From contig OZ026525.1 of assembly GCA_964019695.1 (NCBI GenBank), forward strand, positions 61,226,253-61,290,252: a DNA stretch of 64,000 bases, written 5' to 3'. The translations under genes and the position numbers were made by a program. The notes under the pieces were generated by a model. It saw only the letters and a list, made by a program, of their open reading frames with translations, was not told the DNA's origin and did no database searches. This stretch comes from Loripinus fragilis. Taxonomy: Eukaryota > Mollusca > Bivalvia > Lucinida > Lucinidae. Positions 11,190 to 21,840 of the stretch are shown in pieces. Positions within the stretch are counted from its first letter, which is position 1, and each line of letters begins with the position of its first letter.

Positions 11190-12836
11190 TTGTGATTTGA
11201 GCACTGTGGGTACATGTGACATATTTGTTTACCATATGCGTCACAGAGTCATGTGATTCGCCCGATTGGCTGATTCAATATTGTTTATCAGGCGCGTCAT
11301 CACGTGTCACTGAAACGGTTTCAATGAAAATGCCATGTGGAGAATGTTTTCAAAAATGTTTTAGTGCAAACAATATGATCAGTCTATGGCTGAATACCGT
11401 AATACCTATCATTGTTATGATTTGGCTACCCAATATGACTAGATATCTCCAATGAAGGATTATCTATAGGCATTTAACGCTTGTTACTTTTTAACGTAGG
11501 TGTTTTGAGTAATGCGCACCGCGTAACAGCACAAACCCGATTTTTCAGTCGCAATGTCCCATAAACTGGTTCCGAGTTGTTCAAATTAACAACTGGTCAT
11601 GTATAATGTTAGGTGGGCTGTGATTGGTCGGCCAATCATAAGTTGTATTACAAATCGTTACGTTGACACGACAACCACAGAAACATGACTGCCTCCGCCA
11701 ACGAATCCCGACGTTAACGGTGACGTTGACGTCACGAAAACCATGCAAACACAATAACAAGTTTAAATGCAGCGTTACAAACTCGATAATCGTCATAGAA
11801 AGGAAAATGATAAAGCGATATTTAATAGAAAAACCCTTAAGCTTTTTTCTGTAGCCTATATGGAAATTTTAAACCTTTTCCGAGTTGTCGGCTAGCTCCG
11901 TGACATTCCGTGAAACGGGCAGATTTTTGCCCGTTTGATTTATCGATGACCTGTCCCTACAATAGCCAGTGTAGGGGAGAGAACCAGTCTAAATGTCCCA
12001 TAGCAGACAGGTCGATCCTTTAGTATCGCACATGCGCAGACAATGACTTTCACTGCGATTTGTAATCGAGTATTGATGATGTAATACCCTTACACGTGAA
12101 AGTAATTGATTTCTAAATGTTTTGGTGAAGTCAAATTTTGCAACCCCTACCCCCTTTGGTAGCGTCTCCTGTTTTGTTGTAGGGGTCTGCCTGTCTAATT
12201 ATAACCTTAATTCGTTCCTTATACATCAAGCGTCCTATTCAAAAGAACACCAGTGATATATTATGCATAGGGAAGTTTTGGTAAGCATCTGAAAAATAGG
12301 CAGATACCCTATCAATGTGTCAGAGGTCCTTTTCTCAATCAGAATAGGAATGAGGATGATATTTACCTTTTGATACACATCTCTTCACATAAACTGTTAA
12401 AATCAACTACATAGTGACATGAGGCACACAATGGCTGAAAATGTTATCAATTGGTACCAAATAAATGCTCCATCACATATTATTGACTGGATTAAAGATG
12501 GTGGTTAATTTTCTTTAAATGAGAATATTCCAGGATTTGAATTTCCAAATAAACATTCTAACACACCTCGCCTATAGATCCAACGGTAACAAACTGTGAT
12601 ATATCGGACAATAATTCACCGCAAAAGTGTGTGATAGCTGACGTCACTGGAAAATGACGTCATTCATGGCGTTAGACGGTGTAACGTTGTTTTTACGCTT
12701 GAAAGACGTTACAATTACATGTAAACGTATGCGACGTAGTCTAAGTATTGGCGGGAGTTCTTCATTGCAATGGCGGAAAGTTGGAAGAAGCTGAAGACTT
12801 CGAATGTGTTTTCGTCGTTTATTGAGTGTTAGAATC
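11190..12836. other. Non-coding stretch
   Basis: No splice-flanked exon or transposon protein was seen. Several TGACGTCA-like and CACGTG-like words are scattered here without a pattern I can support. Confidence 0.4.
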
Positions 12837-13009
12837 GAAATAGATCAGCTCCAGTGCGTGAATTGTTGAGTAATAATTCACTGTTTGTCGGTAAGTTGTA
12901 TGAAGATAAATCACTCGCGCTGCGCGCTCGTGATTTGATCTTCTTTACAACTGACCTCCAAACAGTGAATTATTACTCAACAATTCACTGCTGGAGCTGA
13001 TCTATTTCT
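12837..13009. repeat. Inverted repeat with about 83-bp arms
   Basis: The left arm from GAAATAGATCAGCTCCAG and the right arm ending CTGGAGCTGATCTATTTC pair over about 80 bp with few mismatches. The fold centre, near CGCGCTGCGCGC, lies at about 12920. It directly abuts the DIRS RT relic. Confidence 0.75.
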
Positions 13010-13985
13010 TAAATTTTCTGAAAGTGAGGTCAGTTTTATTAGAACTGAATTATCTAGCCTGTTATCAAAAGGACAAGTTGAAATATGTGAGTCAAGACCT
13101 TTGTGTGTTTCACCTTTAATATGTGTGCCAAAAAAAATCTTTCAGACTGGTCAGTGATTTAAGGCATTTAAACTCATTTTGTCCACCTCCAAAATTTAAA
13201 TATGAATATATAAACACTGTGACCATATTGATAAAACCTTAAGACTATTTGATAACGGCTGATTTTCAGGACGGTTTTCACTCTGTCAAGGTTTATCCTG
13301 AACACAGAACTCTCCTAGGTTTTCATTTTGAGACAGTATATTTTCAGTGGACAATTTTACCCTATGGACATAGCTGTGGTCCTTTTTTTATTTTGTAAAG
13401 TACTTCGGCCAGTTATACATGCTTAAGGGATAAGAATTGTTTTGTATGTTGATGATTTTTGTTGTTGGCACAGCAAAATTCTATTAATGGACATAAAGAC
13501 TATTTGTTTCATGTCTTAGACACATTAGGTTTGACAATTAATTGGGAGAAGTCTTCTCTTGATCCAACATTGTGTAAAAACTTTATTGTGTATTTAATTG
13601 ACAATAGAAGTGAAAAGACTATTATTAAAATTCCGAAGGATAGGATACGAAAGGTGAGAAAAGACATTTTAACGCGTGGAGTTGCTACAGCTAGAGCTTT
13701 AGCCAGAGTCGCAGGACAATTTGTATCTATGTATAATTGAGTCCTGCCAGCAAATTTTTTATTATGTAATCTTTATCGACTATTAAATACACTTAATTCA
13801 TGGCATCATATGTTGACAATGCTACTGTAAAAGACTTACAATGGTGGAAAATTCATTGCATGAATGAAATGGTTTTATTATAACTGATAACCAAATACAA
13901 TGTCAAATGGTAACTTATATGTCCAGTATAGGCTGTGGCGTGTGGACATCGGGAGAAAATGCTCAAGGTCTTTGGAATCGTCACT
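12990..13985 (+). pseudogene. DIRS-like reverse transcriptase / RNase H relic
   Basis: In-order but frame-shifted motifs are readable: a LVSDLRHLNSFCPPPKF-like RT segment near 13150-13200, TADFQDGFHSVKVYP near 13260-13305, FQWTILPYGHSCGP near 13345-13385, and a VDD-region remnant near 13445. A clean 93-codon frame at 13459-13740 contains GLTINWEKSSL, IKIPKDRIRK and ARALARVAGQF, as in DIRS-type RT/RNase H junctions. An RNase-H-like CGVWTSGENAQGLWN follows near 13932-13975. Several stops interrupt it, so it is dead. No tyrosine recombinase was recognised downstream. Confidence 0.75.
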
Positions 13986-14031
13986 TATACTCACTAAATA
14001 CATCAATTTGATTCCTAAGGTGTGTCTCTAA

Positions 14032-14475
14032 GTGAGAAATGAACATACTCTCAAAAGTGACACAAACTGGCCTTGCAAATGTAAACAACCTACTTTTGGT
14101 ATAGGGCACCATGAACGAATTATTTATCCCATAGACCCCAATGGTGAGGTAAGGAAGAGGGCAAAGATCAGGAATCGATACAATCAAGCACCACACCTGA
14201 CCCAGGATACCATTGGGAAAGTGACAACGTCACAATTAGACATCACAAATGAGAGCCAAGAGGTCAGCATTTTTCCAGCAGGTGACCACAAGGCCAATAA
14301 ACAGACATGCATGAAAGCATAACAAAACAAGACCGAAATAACATAAATAATCCACAAAAGAAGCACCGCCTTGGAACAATCAGTAAAAATATTTTACTGG
14401 CGGGCTTAAACCGGTTTTAACGGTGCATCAACCTCACCCTTAGTTCAGATGGCGATCAAGACACATAGATATTTG
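14032..14475 (+). pseudogene. IRNRYNQ coding cassette, copy 2 (longer)
   Basis: A frame from about 14032 to 14322 contains PNGEVRKRAKIRNRYNQAPH, TNESQEV and PAGDHKA. After a frameshift it continues as NNPQKKHRLGTISKNILLAG near 14345-14400 and NLTLSSDGDQDT near 14430-14465. It is more complete than the copy at 5940-6129. It starts 47 bases after the DIRS relic, which could mean it belongs to the DIRS element's 3' region or simply inserted there. Confidence 0.65.
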
Positions 14476-14479
14476 GTTT

Positions 14480-15315
14480 GCCTGAAAGACCCCTAACTTA
14501 TCAAAGCATCATCTCCTAGAACATATAAATCAAGATGTAAAAAGGAGATAAAGCAAAGATAAGGACTCAACAGTAAATAAATTGAATACCGAAGCCCTAG
14601 TATTTGAAAGTTTATTCTGCATCTCACAACATATGTGGCGCATAACCATATGCCTTAAATTCAAATAAACACGAATAAGGGGAAAAAGAAAGGAAACAAT
14701 ATACCTTCATCCGCTCTTTTTCAACTATTTCATGTTGTTTAATGGCTCCTATATTTTTGAAAAACCCCGTCCCAGTTCAAATCAGAAATTGCTATTTTTA
14801 CCTTTTGGCCCAGAAAAAACACAATATACTCGTAAATGCATCTGGTAGTAAACTATAGACAAATTTGAAGAAAATTAATTTTTGCATCTGCTAGAGAGAT
14901 AAAATGATTACTTAAGCATTAGCATCCAATCAGACACATCCGTTACCAAATAATAGCCTCGGAGCCCGGTCTAGGAGCTCCTCTCAGTTTTTGACTCATG
15001 GGATATATTGATATAATTGGTTCTTGGTGCCCTTATGTGAAGCTATATGGAGTATAATAAAGTGTAATGTGTAATATTTGAGTGTTGGTGTTTAACAAAA
15101 AGTGCCACGATTCACTGAAAATAGATAGATTTTAGCTATATGTATTTCTGAAATTTAATGACAAAGAGATGAAAACAAATTTTAAACATAAAAAAAGAAT
15201 AACGGATATTTTCTTTTTAAATAAAAAAGCGTTTATGAAACACTGTGTCCCCAACCATCTGCTTGTTCATAAGGATGGAACTCTTTCTTAAGACAATTAG
15301 GGCTTATCTTAAGTT
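14480..15315. other. Non-coding stretch
   Basis: Nothing with coding or repeat structure that I can support. Confidence 0.4.
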
Positions 15316-15324
15316 TGAAGCGTT

Positions 15325-16400
15325 TAGCTATACTACTCATCATCCTCTATCAGCTGACCGAAATTGAAACTCCTAGCTATATACTCATGCTAAGAAAAAG
15401 AAGGCCACCCTGAGCTTCGTATAAGGTTCGCTCAATTTGCATAGTAACTCGAGGTTCACTTACAGGCCAACGCTATGTGGATTAAGGACTTCACAAACAT
15501 GTCGTGCCAATCTATCAGAATGTTTGAAACATTTTTCTCTTCCGGTAAGACAATGCTAGCATACCTGCAATATTGCCAGGAACTGTTTGCAAGCTGGTCA
15601 TGTCATACCCCTTGACTGGCCTTCTTGGACCCGATCCATCTCCAATTGACCATTCCTGGGATAATCTAGGCTGGTGGGTACATGATCGTATCCCTTCCAA
15701 GGATCGGAACACCAGCTAGTTGAACAATAGGCAATGCATTCCACAAGAGGTGGGATAGGTACAATCCCAGGCTTCTTTTGAGCATGCGCGAAAGGCTAAT
15801 AGAATGCATTCATAAAGGTGACAATCATGCAAGATATGAACTACGATATATAACTTTGTATCATAACATGTTCATGTCTGCAAGTATTTTATACAAAGAC
15901 GTTTACTTGGGGTGGCCTTCTTTTTATTAGCATGAGTGTATAATAATTTTTGAGATATCCTGATTACACGTCTTCAATGCCCAATTTCGCAAAGGGAATA
16001 ACTTAAAAAATAATGAGAAAGCTTTCTTAAAACTTTACCAGGTAATCTACTCATCATCCTCTATCAGCTGACCAAGATTGAAGCTGCTAGCTCTAATGTT
16101 TTTAGATATCTTTATTACAAGTTTTCAATGCCCAAAATTGCAAAGGGAAATAACTAAAAATAAAATAACTGTTGAAAACTTTCACCAGGTAATCTACTAG
16201 TCATCTTCTATCAGATGACTATGTTTGAAGCTGCTAGCTATATATCTTTATAATAAGTTTTCGATGTCCAAATTTGCAAAGGGCAATAAAAATAACTAAA
16301 ATTACTTATTTTTCACCAGGTAATTTACTCATCATCTTCTGTCAGCTGACCAAGTTTGAAGCTCCTAGCTGTAATAGCTTTTGATCTATCTTGATTTCAA
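15325..16400. repeat. Degenerate tandem repeat, unit about 140 bp
   Basis: Units share CTACTCATCATCCTCTATCA, GCTGACC(A/G)A and TTTCAATGCCCAA-TT. They are visible near 15335, 16045, 16190 and 16320, with a gap at 15400-15930 where the pattern is lost. The last unit runs into GACGGATGGATGAAC-type short repeats and a GCCCCCTCACTTT...AAAGTTGGGGGC hairpin near 16590-16617. Confidence 0.55.
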
Positions 16401-16744
16401 AATTTCATTCTGACCCTTAAAATGAAGCATAACTCCAAAATGGGAGATAATTCAGACTAAAAATACGGGTCAGTTCTTTTCTGATGAGGAATCCATTTAT
16501 GAAATTTCAAAACCCAAAATTTTTTTTTTATTAGACGCACAAATGAATGGACGGATGGATGAACAGATGGACTAGTATAAAGCAATATGCCCCCTCACTT
16601 TTACAAAGTTGGGGGCATAAATACTATACTACTTTTCTTCATACTTGTGCATTCCATGTAGGATACTTTTCACACAAACATATAGTACTCCAATCTGAAT
16701 GTATACATGTGCAGACTTTGACTCTGGGAAAAATCTGAATCAAA

Positions 16745-17909
16745 TCCACACATATTAAAGGATGATTTCAGACGGCTGCAAAGTCGTTATAAGAATTATC
16801 AACAAATTTATACTGATGGGTCAAAGGAAGACTCAAAGGTTGGTTGTGCTGTAATATCAGGCAACGTTAGTAATATGCAACGTATACCTGGCGATTCATC
16901 AATTTTCACTGCTGAAGCCAAAACAGTCGACCTAGCTTTAGATTTCATAAGCACTTGTGATGTTAACTATAAATTAATTATATTTTCTGACTCGCTTTCT
17001 GTATTGAAAGCTATGAACAATACCAGTTCAAAGAATCCACAGATTCAAAAACTTTTAGAAAAAAATGTCATGAGCTTTTAGCTAATAAAGAAATTATTCT
17101 TTGTTGGATTCCTAGTCATATAGTATCCAAGGGAATGAGATGGTAGATCAGGAAGCAAAAGCATCGCTTTCATTAGAACCAACTTCTTTTAAGATTCCAT
17201 TTTCCAATTTTAAGCCATCTTTAAATAAATGTATCTTGGATCATTGGCAAACTTCATGGAATAACAGCATAAAACCAACAATTAGTGAACATCAATCAGT
17301 TGTTCGAAACATTAGAAAAGAAGAAGTTGTTTTGGCTTGACTCCGTTTAGGTCATACAAGAGACACACATTCATACTTACTACTAGGTGAAGAGCAACCA
17401 CAATGTGTTGGCTGCGATGCACCATTCACTGTACGTCACTTCCTTTTGGAGTGTGGCGATTTTGCACAAGTAAGAAATAATTGCTTCCATGTTAAGAACA
17501 TGAAACAATTATTTCAAGATATACATATTGATAGTATCATGACATTTTAAAGACAAATAAATCTTTTCAACAAAATCTAATTGCTATTTTTAAAATCGTG
17601 TTTTGATTTATATTTGTATTAGACCATAATACAGATTCTTTAATGTTGAATTCTGTTCAGTTAAAGAACCTGTAAAATTATCTGAATATCTCTTTGAAAC
17701 TGCCAGATATTGTACGTGGTCTCTCCTGTCAACAATCGTATTGCAACTTATTATCATTATACAAACTCATCATAATCATTGCTTTTATCTTTTTTTATCT
17801 TACATTTTTTTACGTTTTCCTACCACATCATGTTTAGTTGAATACAATCTGACACTAATGACCCAAAAGGGTTGATGCGTTGTTAAGCACCAAACAAACA
17901 AACAAACAA
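16745..17909 (+). pseudogene. 3' end of a LINE (RNase H and C-terminal zinc knuckle)
   Basis: The RNase H motifs appear in order: IYTDGSK near 16809, FTAEAKTVDLALDF near 16904-16950, FSDSLSVLKAM near 16984-17015, CWIPSH near 17102, and GNEMVDQEAK near 17133-17160. A C-terminal Cys/His knuckle (CVGCDAPFTVRHFLLEC) lies near 17405-17455. A tail with GTTGATGCGTTGTTAAGC and (CAAA)n ends at about 17909. Order and tail fit an I/Jockey-group non-LTR retrotransposon. Frameshifts and stops mark it as a 5'-truncated dead copy. Confidence 0.8.
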
Positions 17910-18117
17910 AGCAGGCTGACTAGGGATTTAGTGACTTATAAACACATTGAGTTTGTAATGCTAGAGGAATCATTCTGGGAAGAGTTATCAGCAAAATAAA
18001 TACCATATAAAATTTATTAGAAAATACATATATACATAATATTATAGCAAAATATAAATGCATACAACACAAATATCTTATATATATATTTAATGATAAA
18101 ATACCTGTCAAGATTTT

Positions 18118-18240
18118 CTTCGCGGATCCAGAAAATTCCAAAGTTTTGTTTTGTTTTGTTATCTTAGAGAGAGTCGTACAGACCCCCTCGAGAAGAAATC
18201 GGACCCTAGAGGTCCAATTTCCCCCCGATGAGGAAGCGTG
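18118..18240. repeat. GCGGATCCAGAAAATTC repeat fragment
   Basis: Begins CGCGGATCCAGAAAATTCC and ends in a C-rich run (TTTCCCCCCGATG). Same family as 8047-8215 and 19600-19920. Confidence 0.5.
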
Positions 18241-18574
18241 CAAGTATATCTAAGGAAACCTATCTCTAATTGTGATTTTCCAGGGAAGTATGGATTCTCG
18301 GTCCCCATCATCTGATCCTGCGTATGATTTTAAAGTTCATGGGGAGAAACAGCAAATAAACAGCCTTTTTGATCATTTAAGTGTAACTGTTAAAGACACA
18401 ATTTTTCATAAATATGGGCTATTAGAATTATAACTGGTAAGAGGGTGTCTCAAGCATTATAACAGCTCACATGGGCGGAAACAGAGAGGGGGAGGGAGCA
18501 GGGCAGGTGGTCTGGAGTACCAAGAGACTCAAGTTTTCTTTAAAGATTCCGGTACCGACACCCAGCCCGGACAG

Positions 18575-19265
18575 CATTTTCTGGATCAGCCCATACTGAG
18601 AAATAAGCCCTCACAACCCACCTGCGACAGAATTGTCTGGATTCGCCCATACTGAGAAATAAGTTCCCCTCCCCTAATAGAAATTTCTGGATCCGCCCAT
18701 ACTGAGAAATAAGTCCCCCACCCCAACCACCCACAGAATTTTCATGATCCGCCCGTACTGAGAAATAAGTCCCCCACCCCCTACCACTGACATAATTTTC
18801 TGAAGCAGCCCATACTGAGAAATAAGTCCCCCACCTGACAAATTTTTCTGGATCAGCCCATACTGAGAAATAAGTCCCCCACCCGACGGAATTTTCTGGA
18901 TCAGCCCATACTGAGAAATAAGTCCTCCACCTGACGGAATTTTCTGGATCAGCCCATACTGAGAAATAAGTCCTCAACATGACAGAATTTTCTGGATCAG
19001 CCCATACTGAGAAATAAGTCCCCCATCCCCCGTACCTAACAGAATTTTCTGGATCAGCCCATACTGAGAAATAAGTCCACCACTCCCCACCACTGACATA
19101 ATTTTCTGGATCAGCCCATACTGAGAAATAAGCCCTCCTCCCCGACGGAATTTTCTGGATCTGCAAGTCCCCAGCCCAATGGAATAATCTGGATCTGCCC
19201 ATACTGAAAGAAAGTCCCCAATCCCAACCCTGACGGATTTTCTGGATCCCACCATACTGAGAAAT
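18575..19265. repeat. 48-bp minisatellite, about 14 units
   Basis: Units contain TTCTGGATCAGCCCATACTG, then AGAAATAAGTCCCCCACC, with a typical period near 48 bp and insertions of 9 bp or so. On the minus strand the units translate as a YFSVWADPEN-type repeat and stay open for 220 codons (19202-18540) because most indels are multiples of three. I annotate it as a satellite, not a gene, since it has no start context, splice sites or recognised domain. Confidence 0.85.
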
Positions 19266-19539
19266 AAGTTTTCAACTATACACGATCCATCTAATACACG
19301 TGTATATTTATTATCTATACAGGGAATCCTTGAATTCTTTCACTTCTCTTAATGACCCTATGCAGAGCGCCCATAGCCCCCTCATAGGACAATTGTTTGA
19401 TCTGCCTAGCAAACTGATCAAGTAAGGAATTTGATTTAAGCTTTGGTATATCACATATGGATGTTTTATCTCATTAAATGAGTCTCAAATACCTTTACAG
19501 TCTTAACTTGGCGCTTATTCAGCAGGCACACTACATCAT

Positions 19540-20235
19540 TTTGGTCTACTAGGATGATTGATCTAGATGAGTACTAGGATGATTGATCTGGATGGGTCGT
19601 AATTCTGTATGCGCAGATCCAGAAAGTTTTTTCAGAGGTGGTCCAACTTTGAGAAGGTTTTATTTTTTATTATTTTTTTATGTTAATGAGTGGATCCAAA
19701 TACCACTTAAATGGGCCATCATCGGCCTGCCAGCGAAACGCCATTTAAATGGCGATTCCCTGGCGTGCTGATGATGGCCCAGCACTGAATGCTGGCTTGG
19801 TAGCTTTGTGATTTTTCAGGGGATCCAGACCAGTATTGCTAAGAACCTCTATATTTTTGTGTTTTTTCCAGGGGAAGGGGGGGGGGGGGTCCGGACCCCC
19901 TGTCCCCCTCTGGATCCATACAAAGGTAACATAACTAAGACTCATCCAGATCTATTAGTATGATTGGTAGCATTTTGCTATGGTAGTGGAACTATGTCAC
20001 CTTTCAGATATACTAGGGTGACGATGTTATGTTGCAATGGTAACAGAATTAGGACTCATCAATTCTATTAGTATGATTGGTGGCATTTGGTATGGCAATG
20101 ATTTTACAGATCTACATGTACTAGGATGACTGATGTCACGTTTGCTGTGGTAACAGAACTATGCCACCAACCAGATCTAATAGCATGATTGATGCCGAGT
20201 TGCTATGGCAACATAACTAGCCAGATCTACTTGGA
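19540..20235. repeat. Roughly 75-bp tandem repeat interrupted by an inserted repeat
   Basis: Units share ATTAGTATGATTG, TGCTATGG and AACATAACTA-type blocks. They occur at 19545-19590 and again at 19925-20235. The stretch in between (about 19600-19920) is a GATCCAGAAA family element with a G-run and a TCTGGATCCATAC end, inserted in the array. Confidence 0.65.
19713..19780. repeat. 68-bp GCCAGCGAAACGCC hairpin, copy 1
   Basis: The arms GGGCCATCATCGGC...GCCAGC and GCTGATGATGGCCC fold with a TTTAAA centre. Copies of exactly the same length lie at 33587-33654 and 62119-62186. Confidence 0.8.
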
Positions 20236-20345
20236 AGATAGCAAGTAAGAGATGACATATAGCAAATAGAGTCCTTGTATGGCACTGTTCGTTGTAGCAA
20301 TCCACTGCCATTTAATCAAAATATTGTCACCAGCTTGGTGCTTAC

Positions 20346-20472
20346 AAAAAGAAGAATGATCAGAACTTTAATGAAGCTCATGTTCACCAGTAGGGGTGGA
20401 GAACCAGATGTGTCACGTGGTGTTGTTGTAACATGTGTAACCTCGACCTTTGCGCATTTCAGTGTAGTGTTC
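20346..20472 (-). CDS. GPR158-like gene, exon 7 (B4): stalk and hydrophobic segment
   Basis: Acceptor TTACAG ends at 20473, and one base completes the codon left open by exon 6 (phase 2 to 1). The frame reads NTTLKCAKVEV, a Thr/Ser/Pro-rich stretch (THVTTTPRDTSGSPP), then NMSFIKVLIILLF, and ends at a possible donor GTAAGC (20345-20340) in phase 0. Its Cys may be the sixth Cys of the second EGF-like unit. If the donor is not used, the frame runs nine more codons to TGA at 20318-20316, giving a short hydrophobic C-terminus that could be a membrane anchor or GPI-type signal. If it is used, the hydrophobic stretch could start helix 1 of a seven-helix domain that I could not find. The phase match is good evidence, but homology to the family here is weak. 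Confidence 0.5.
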
Positions 20473-20664
20473 CTGTAATGAGAATATAAGCATATATTAA
20501 TATTATTCATATGACAGCCACCAAGTAACTTCCAACACTTTGGGCGACACCGAAACCATTAGACGTCTAAAAGTTTTTTTTTTCGAAAAAGTCAGAAGAC
20601 GACAATAAAAGCATAGAAACTACTCAGCATGAAAAGAAGTAATATGTGGCTGTAGCAACGAAGT

Positions 20665-20765
20665 ACTAACTCACTTTGGGAGCAAATTCTTTCCTTTAAG
20701 AGAAGTTTCCATTTTCAAAAGGGACGTTAGTGTAGAGACCCATTAGACTGATTCTCACCATTCAA
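20665..20765. repeat. GGAGCAAATTCTTTCC repeat fragment
   Basis: Shares GGGAGCAAATTCTTTCCTTT, AAGAGAAGTTTCCATTTTCA and CATTAGACTGATTCTC with 20985-21190 and 46465-46640. Confidence 0.6.
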
Positions 20766-20984
20766 TAGCTTGTCAGCATATTAAGACAGGTAAAGTCTAG
20801 TAGCCATTGTGCCTACGTATTGCATACACACTGACGTCATAAGTGACGTTGTATTGGAAAATACACTTGAAATAAAGTGCATCTCACCAAAGGCTAGAGC
20901 ACATAACACTTAAGTACGCATGCGCAATATGAAATTTGTACACATTAAATGCGAAATCACCCAAAGTGGAGATGTTGTGCTCCA

Positions 20985-21190
20985 ATTCCGCAAGGAAGAG
21001 CTCTTAAAGGAAAGAATTCGATCCCCACTGGGGAACGATTTTTTTCTTTTAAAAGAAGTCCACATCTTGAACGATTTTTTTCTTTTAAAAGAAGTCCACA
21101 TCTTGAAAACGGGATGCATATGAAGAGAATCACAGCCCATTTCAGTAGACTCCTTTTGATGCGTTCTTGCTACGTCTTCGCTAGACTGGT
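20985..21190. repeat. CTCTTAAAGGAAAGAATTCG repeat copy with internal duplication
   Basis: A fuller copy of the 46465-46640 repeat. The 30-base block with GATTTTTTTCTTTTAAAAG is directly duplicated (about 21038 and 21070). Confidence 0.65.
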
Positions 21191-21267
21191 ACCCTCCCCT
21201 AGACTTATCTATCTTGGTCAATGTGAGATGATAACAGGGCACCAGTCTATGCCCTAAAAGTTCTTAC

Positions 21268-21422
21268 CTGGGTGATTCCCCACCGTTTGTTGATTGATAC
21301 TCTTCTTCCATTGTTTCTGCATCAAATCTTTGTATATCCGGGTAGAGTGGATTAACGTAACCTTGGCGACACTCGCATTCATACGCACCCAATGTATACC
21401 CTTTACCAGATATAGGAACACA
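21268..21422 (-). CDS. GPR158-like gene, exon 6 (B3): second EGF-like unit, 3' half
   Basis: Acceptor TTCCAG ends at 21423 and donor GTAAGA starts at 21267. The exon starts in phase 0, matching the end of exon 5, and ends in phase 2. It encodes CVPISGKGYTLGAYECECRQ, then GYVNPLYPDIQRFD and a polar tail. The C...YxCxCxxG spacing fits the EGF-like region of GPR158/179 and parallels exon A3 (C...YQCVCRKG), but the final FDC of A3 is absent here. The sixth Cys is probably supplied by B4. Confidence 0.75.
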
Positions 21423-21840
21423 CTGGAATTCAAGAATTGAAAAATAACCTGCATACGAGTCAACATGTAATGTAACTCTCATAGATACTGATAAATAAAG
21501 TGTTCCAGGGACATGGTAGAAGCTAAGCTACAAAAAACAAAGGTCGAAAAGAATCAAACAAATATCATGCCAGCCCCTTCAAATGCGTTGATTCTCCAAT
21601 TTAAACAAAAAGTGCAGATGCACTTTTAACTACCAATACTTTCGAAAATGAGGTGACAATGCTGTTTGAAAATTTTAACTGCTTAAAATACGCACGATAG
21701 TTATGTCTTGCTGTCACTGTAGCAGGAAATGTGCAAAATATGAATCCTGTACAAACTTGCACAGGTTTCATATTTTGTACATTTTTCATGCGGTATGGCC
21801 TTAAATAGACTAAAACCATTATATCATAACATTCGGCTCA

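Noticed and set aside
18540..19202. 220-codon minus-strand frame as a protein-coding gene
   Set aside because: It is a direct read of a 48-bp minisatellite with no start context, splice signals or domain. Kept as a repeat and as a low-interest finding.
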